Shown piece after piece: positions 60,113 through 64,000 of a stretch of DNA of 64,000 nt. This DNA comes from Heterobilharzia americana (Eukaryota; Platyhelminthes; Trematoda; Strigeidida; Schistosomatidae). The stretch's first letter is position 1; the number at the start of each line of letters is the position of its first letter. Made by a program: the position numbers and the translations under genes. The notes under the pieces were generated by a model. It was not told the origin of the DNA and did not search any database. It worked only from the letters and a program-made list of their open reading frames with translations. The stretch is from contig OX104127.1 of the NCBI GenBank assembly GCA_944470555.2, forward strand, positions 43,265,934-43,329,933, given 5' to 3'.

Positions 60113-61711
60113 CCTTTTCATAGGATTATCAACTTTCAACATGAGTTTAAGGATTGTTAAGGTTTATATGTGTTTGTTTCTTTTGTAAATAAACATTTGT
60201 ATTCATTTCCTTTTAAACGAATTCTATTGGTTATTAACTTAATACAATAGGAACATATTTGTTGGATTATAACGTTTCTCTGTTTTTCATATCTAAATAA
60301 AGGTACTGTGTGATAAAGTTCATAGCCTGTTTTCCGCTTACAACCTCAGATTATAAGGAATGGTGATAGAATCAATAGTGTCACAAAGTCAAACGTTATG
60401 TGATACACTGTCATTCAGCATGCTTAGTCAGAAATAACTAACTCCAGTCATAACTTTCGGTTAATATGAAGATATATATAAATGCACTAGGTATCTAAAT
60501 CTGAATTCTGAATTGAATTTCATCAGGCTTATTGAGCCAAAAAACAAAATAGTTTGTCGCACTCAACTATTAGTCAGTTAAACGAAAGGAAAATAGGTTT
60601 TTGCATTCATTTACACACATATTATACTACTTTTCTAAGAAATTCCAGTTCATGCAAATACAGTGACTAGGTGTATTCATAAATAATTATGATAAGAAAC
60701 AAATAATCATTCTATTATTTGTATGAAGCGTACTTTCTGTTCAACCTTCTCAAAGTATGAGTGATGTACAATGATAAAATACTTAGAATTAAATTGAAGG
60801 TAAATAAATGAAGCTAAATATTTAAACAAGGATGATTATTTGTTCTAAACACTAAACACTTTATTTGTATTCAAGACCAGTTAGAAAAATGCAGATAAAG
60901 AGACTGCCTATCCGACTGATTGAATACATAAAGAAATAAACACATTTAGAGATAAGAGATTATTCATTGAAAAAAAAACTGTCACATTCATCAAATGATG
61001 ATGTGTAGAATTTAGGCATGAAAGAAAACTTGTTAGTTTACTTTTACCTAGAGATCTTCCAACTATGAAAAATAGCTGAATAGTAAGTTGAACAAAGAGA
61101 AATGAATCATCAGACAACATCATTACTGTCAGGAATTCAGGTTATCCTTATCGAAATAATTTTGATAATGTTTCATTATATAATCATTTTTTCTTACTAT
61201 TCTGCAATTATTCTTTTCAGGGAATCTGTATGTAAGCGTTTCATCATTGGATACATAGAAGTTAAACTGTCAACTTATATCAAATATAAAAAAGTGGAAT
61301 CATATAAGCAACTGCGAAATACTGATAAAAAATTGGCCTAAGAGACCATTATGTATAGGAGAAGAGAAAATTTCTTCTCATAAGTGAATTGTATTTTTCA
61401 AGATGATAAAACCTATCAATTATCTTACAGTTCGAGTAAACTGCATACTGAAAAGTTATTGCATCACAGGGTAATCTTAATGAAAGTCTCTGTAGGTTCG
61501 AATATGAGAAATGTAAAGAAGGAAAACTGATATACATTTTATAAGCTGTATTATAAAATAATAGAATACTGTACACTGGATTTTTACTAGAATTTCTATT
61601 ATAAGTAAAAAGGGATGAGAAGTAGTCAAGAAATGACAACTTGGTATAAATCCTTTATGATGCTTTAATAAACAAGACAGCATTCATTTATGTATAGACA
61701 TTTTGCTCACA
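60113..61711. other. AT-rich spacer
   Basis: Nothing recognised; scattered short ORFs only. Confidence 0.4.
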
Positions 61712-61725
61712 ACATATCTCCATAA

Positions 61726-62256
61726 AAAATCTGGGAGCACTGGACAGCTGTTTCGTTCAACTAGCATGGGACTCCTGAGCAGTACGCACCCACTACCCGA
61801 CTAGGGATGGAACTCAGCACCTTCAGGTTTCACGGCAAACGCCTTCAACATTCAGCCACATTACTGTATAGTGCTCATTAGTGACTGGCTTCCAGATGGA
61901 TGTCAGCAAGTTCTAATGAGAAGCCGTGACCTGTGAGGTCAACCAGTCGGAAGTGAAGTGGATGCTAACTGAAGACCTTGGGTGAAAGTCACGCGATGTT
62001 GTGAATTGACAGAAGTTGGAAATTGTGAACCACTGGAAACCGATCCACTGGCTGAATGGTTAACGCATTCGCCGTGAAACCTGAAGGTCCTGAGTTCCAT
62101 CCCTAGTCGGGTCGTGGGTGTGTACTGCTCAGGAATCCCATACCAGTTGGACGAAACAGCTGTCCAGTGCTCCCAGATTTCCAATGGTTCCCCAACCAAT
62201 GTCAGTCCATGATGAATACTACTTCTAAATTAAAAATCCCCATTCATCTCAAAAAT
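61726..62256. mobile_element. Hammerhead-family-2 inverted dimer with TSD
   Basis: The minus arm (ribozyme and head) and the plus arm (5' region, head, ribozyme, tail) are enclosed by a 14-bp duplication ACATATCTCCATAA (61712-61725 and 62257-62270). Both ribozymes have the same broken CTCAGGA core, which suggests one source element. Confidence 0.88.
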
Positions 62257-62270
62257 ACATATCTCCATAA

Positions 62271-62867
62271 CCTTAGATTAATAAATCAACCAGAAACTTT
62301 TCTGCTTTGATTTTCAACAAATGATAATCGTTTAAACGCTTTCATAACAAAGTAAATTTGTGTTTCTTATTCAGTGATGTTATTATTAACTCATCCCTCT
62401 AAGTATTTAGCTGATTCACTCTAGTTTACATCTTCAATAGTATGTAGAGTAAGAGCAATCTAAATGACTGTGAAAATTATTAGTACAATACGGCCGAGAA
62501 AGAAAGTATCTATTCATATTAGAATTTAGTTCAATATTCATAAGAAGGATAAGGGATTATAAGATAAATTGCACAACAAATTTGCAAATTATTACAGATT
62601 TTATTAAATGTAACCTTTTTTAAGATATCTGCGTTCATATGAAAGCTTAATAAATTGGTTAAGATTTATTTTTCCTTAATGAAACCAATCGACATAAAGT
62701 CTCACCAAATCTAGGTTTGTACCTATCGTCTTGGTTTTTTCTTTATATATCTATTTACAGTAACTATTATCTTATAGGATATATAATATGATAACTTGAT
62801 GAAGATTGAAATAATTTTGTTGGCGCTTTAATCAATTATTCAAAATAAGAATTAAAATTTTTCAATA
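62271..62867. other. AT-rich spacer
   Basis: Nothing recognised. Confidence 0.4.
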
Positions 62868-62879
62868 TAGTTCAGATCA

Positions 62880-63474
62880 AATTTTGGGGGAGTTGTGGAG
62901 ACTTGGGAATATTTCAAGTCGTTATTCATCGTAGACCGACATCAGTTGGAGGAGCAAAAGAAACCTGGGAGCACTGGACAGCTGTTTCGTCCGACTAGTA
63001 TGAGACTCCTCAGCAGTGCGCACCCACGAGCCCACACCGGCAGGGATCGAACCCGTGACCTTCAGGTTCCGTGGCCAGCGCCTTACCATAGCGCAACCGC
63101 CACTCAATGTCATCGTTGAGTATCTGTCCTCGTGGCCATCGGGCTTTGACTCGAATGAGAAGTAGTGACCAGTGGAGTCAAAGCCTGATGGCCATGAGGA
63201 CAGATACTCAACGATGACATTGGGTGGCAGTTGCACTATATCGTGAGCTAACAGAAGTTGGAAATATGGAGCATTGGATTCTGACCCAGTGGCTCAATGG
63301 TAACGCGCTGGCCGCGGAGCCTGAAGGTCACGGGCTCGATCCCTGCCTGTATAGTGTCGTGGGTGCACACTGCCGAGGAGTCCCATACTAGTCGGACGAA
63401 ACAGCTGTCCAGTGCTCCCAGGTTTCCTTTGTTCCTCAAACTGATGTCAGTCTATGATGAATAACAACTTGAAG
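62880..63474. mobile_element. Hammerhead-family-2 inverted dimer with TSD, unequal arms
   Basis: The minus arm has tail, ribozyme and a head lacking about 65 bp. The plus arm has a 5' region, head (CCCAGTGGCTCAATGGTAAC, B-box GGGCTCGATCC), ribozyme and tail. A central hairpin joins them (63089-63140 against 63175-63224). The duplication TAGTTCAGATCA lies at 62868-62879 and 63475-63486. The arms differ at many sites. Confidence 0.9.
62971..63019 (-). ncRNA. Hammerhead ribozyme, family 2, fully canonical
   Basis: Stem I GCACTG/CAGTGC (six pairs), core CTGAGGA, stem II GTCT/GGAC, GAAA, stem III ACAGCTGU-type hairpin and a GUC cleavage triplet. The plus-arm copy (near 63360-63415) has CCGAGGA and is probably inactive. 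Confidence 0.82.
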
Positions 63475-63486
63475 TAGTTCAGATCA

Positions 63487-63965
63487 TCATATCTTCCTTT
63501 TTAAAAGTTTGGATAATTGCAGAAATTAAGACCAGAATAGAAATCAAAAGAAAACCAATATTGAAATGAAATGTATCTCGAAGGTAACTAAACCAATGCT
63601 TCATTGCCTTTTTTATATCTTTAAGTCAACCTAATTACTGACTAGTTTGTCATTTTTTTTTAGCTTCTGAACTCTTTTACTGAAAAAAGCCGTCTTGCTT
63701 ACTAGTTTGAATGCCGTGAAAATCAAGATTTTACTTTCAAGTTTAGACACCCTTTCTGTATTAATAGAATATGTTTCGATGTATGCTACTGAACATACCT
63801 TGACCAGGTAGCTATCCAAGGGAAAAGACAAGATACTTCATTTTCATTTCATAACATCATCTGACATAAAATTGAACTTTCATTCGCAGATAAATATACT
63901 CATTGAAGAATCGCATTGAGAAAGAGGAATAAAATGCTCAAAGTTTCTAGTCAACAGTGAGTAAC
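63487..63965. other. AT-rich spacer
   Basis: Nothing recognised. Confidence 0.4.
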
Positions 63966-63970
63966 TATTT

Positions 63971-64000
63971 CAAGTTGTTATTCATCGTAGACTGACATCA
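63971..64000 (-). mobile_element. Start of another family-2 retroposon, cut by the window end
   Basis: TTCAAGTTGTTATTCATCGT and the following TAGACTGACATCA are the family-2 tail on the minus strand; the rest lies beyond the window. Confidence 0.7.

Noticed and set aside
60900..61690. Several short ORFs with hydrophobic runs
   Set aside because: AT-rich sequence commonly gives such ORFs; no conserved motif, splice pattern or repeat was found.
1..64000. CRISPR array, operon or bacterial-type system
   Set aside because: The DNA is eukaryotic with spliced exons and retroelements; no regular short spaced repeats were seen.

Overview
The window looks like nuclear DNA of a schistosome or a close relative (blood fluke). 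It is AT-rich with one intron-bearing conserved gene and long stretches of decayed retroelements. The element families fit a schistosome: tRNA-headed short retroposons carrying hammerhead ribozymes (the Smα/Sjα type), RTE-like non-LTR elements, Penelope-like elements with a GIY-YIG C-terminus, and a CsRn1/Boudicca-type Ty3/Gypsy element. The species cannot be fixed from sequence reading alone.

The only host protein-coding gene I can support is NSUN2, the tRNA/RNA cytosine-5 methyltransferase, on the minus strand from 35332 to 7010. I rebuilt seven exons with GT..AG borders and matching phases. They encode a complete 742-residue protein with both catalytic cysteines. The introns (1.5 to 10.6 kb) make up most of the 28 kb span and hold most of the mobile DNA of the left half of the window.

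Layout: 0.7-5.7 kb, a palindromic hammerhead retroposon and two decayed non-LTR copies; 6.0 kb, a pseudo-tRNA inside an inverted repeat; 7.0-35.3 kb, NSUN2, with intron 6 carrying Penelope-like, CR1/Jockey-like, Penelope-like and RTE-like relics; 36.6-40.6 kb, a GC-richer non-LTR relic; 41.8-47.4 kb, a full-length Gypsy element with two LTRs, inserted in an older hammerhead retroposon; 48.5-49.7 kb, an inverted Penelope-like duplication; 50.8-64 kb, AT-rich DNA with many hammerhead retroposons and one long RTE-like copy.

The most interesting material is the set of hammerhead retroposons. Two families with different tRNA-like heads are present. Many insertions are head-to-head inverted dimers with target-site duplications of 12-16 bp. 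Two Smα-like units are circularly permuted, with ends within about 30 nt downstream of the ribozyme cleavage site, as expected if self-cleaved multimers or circles were the template for retrotransposition. Apparently intact ribozyme cores occur outside NSUN2, while the copies in NSUN2 introns in the sense direction have broken cores.
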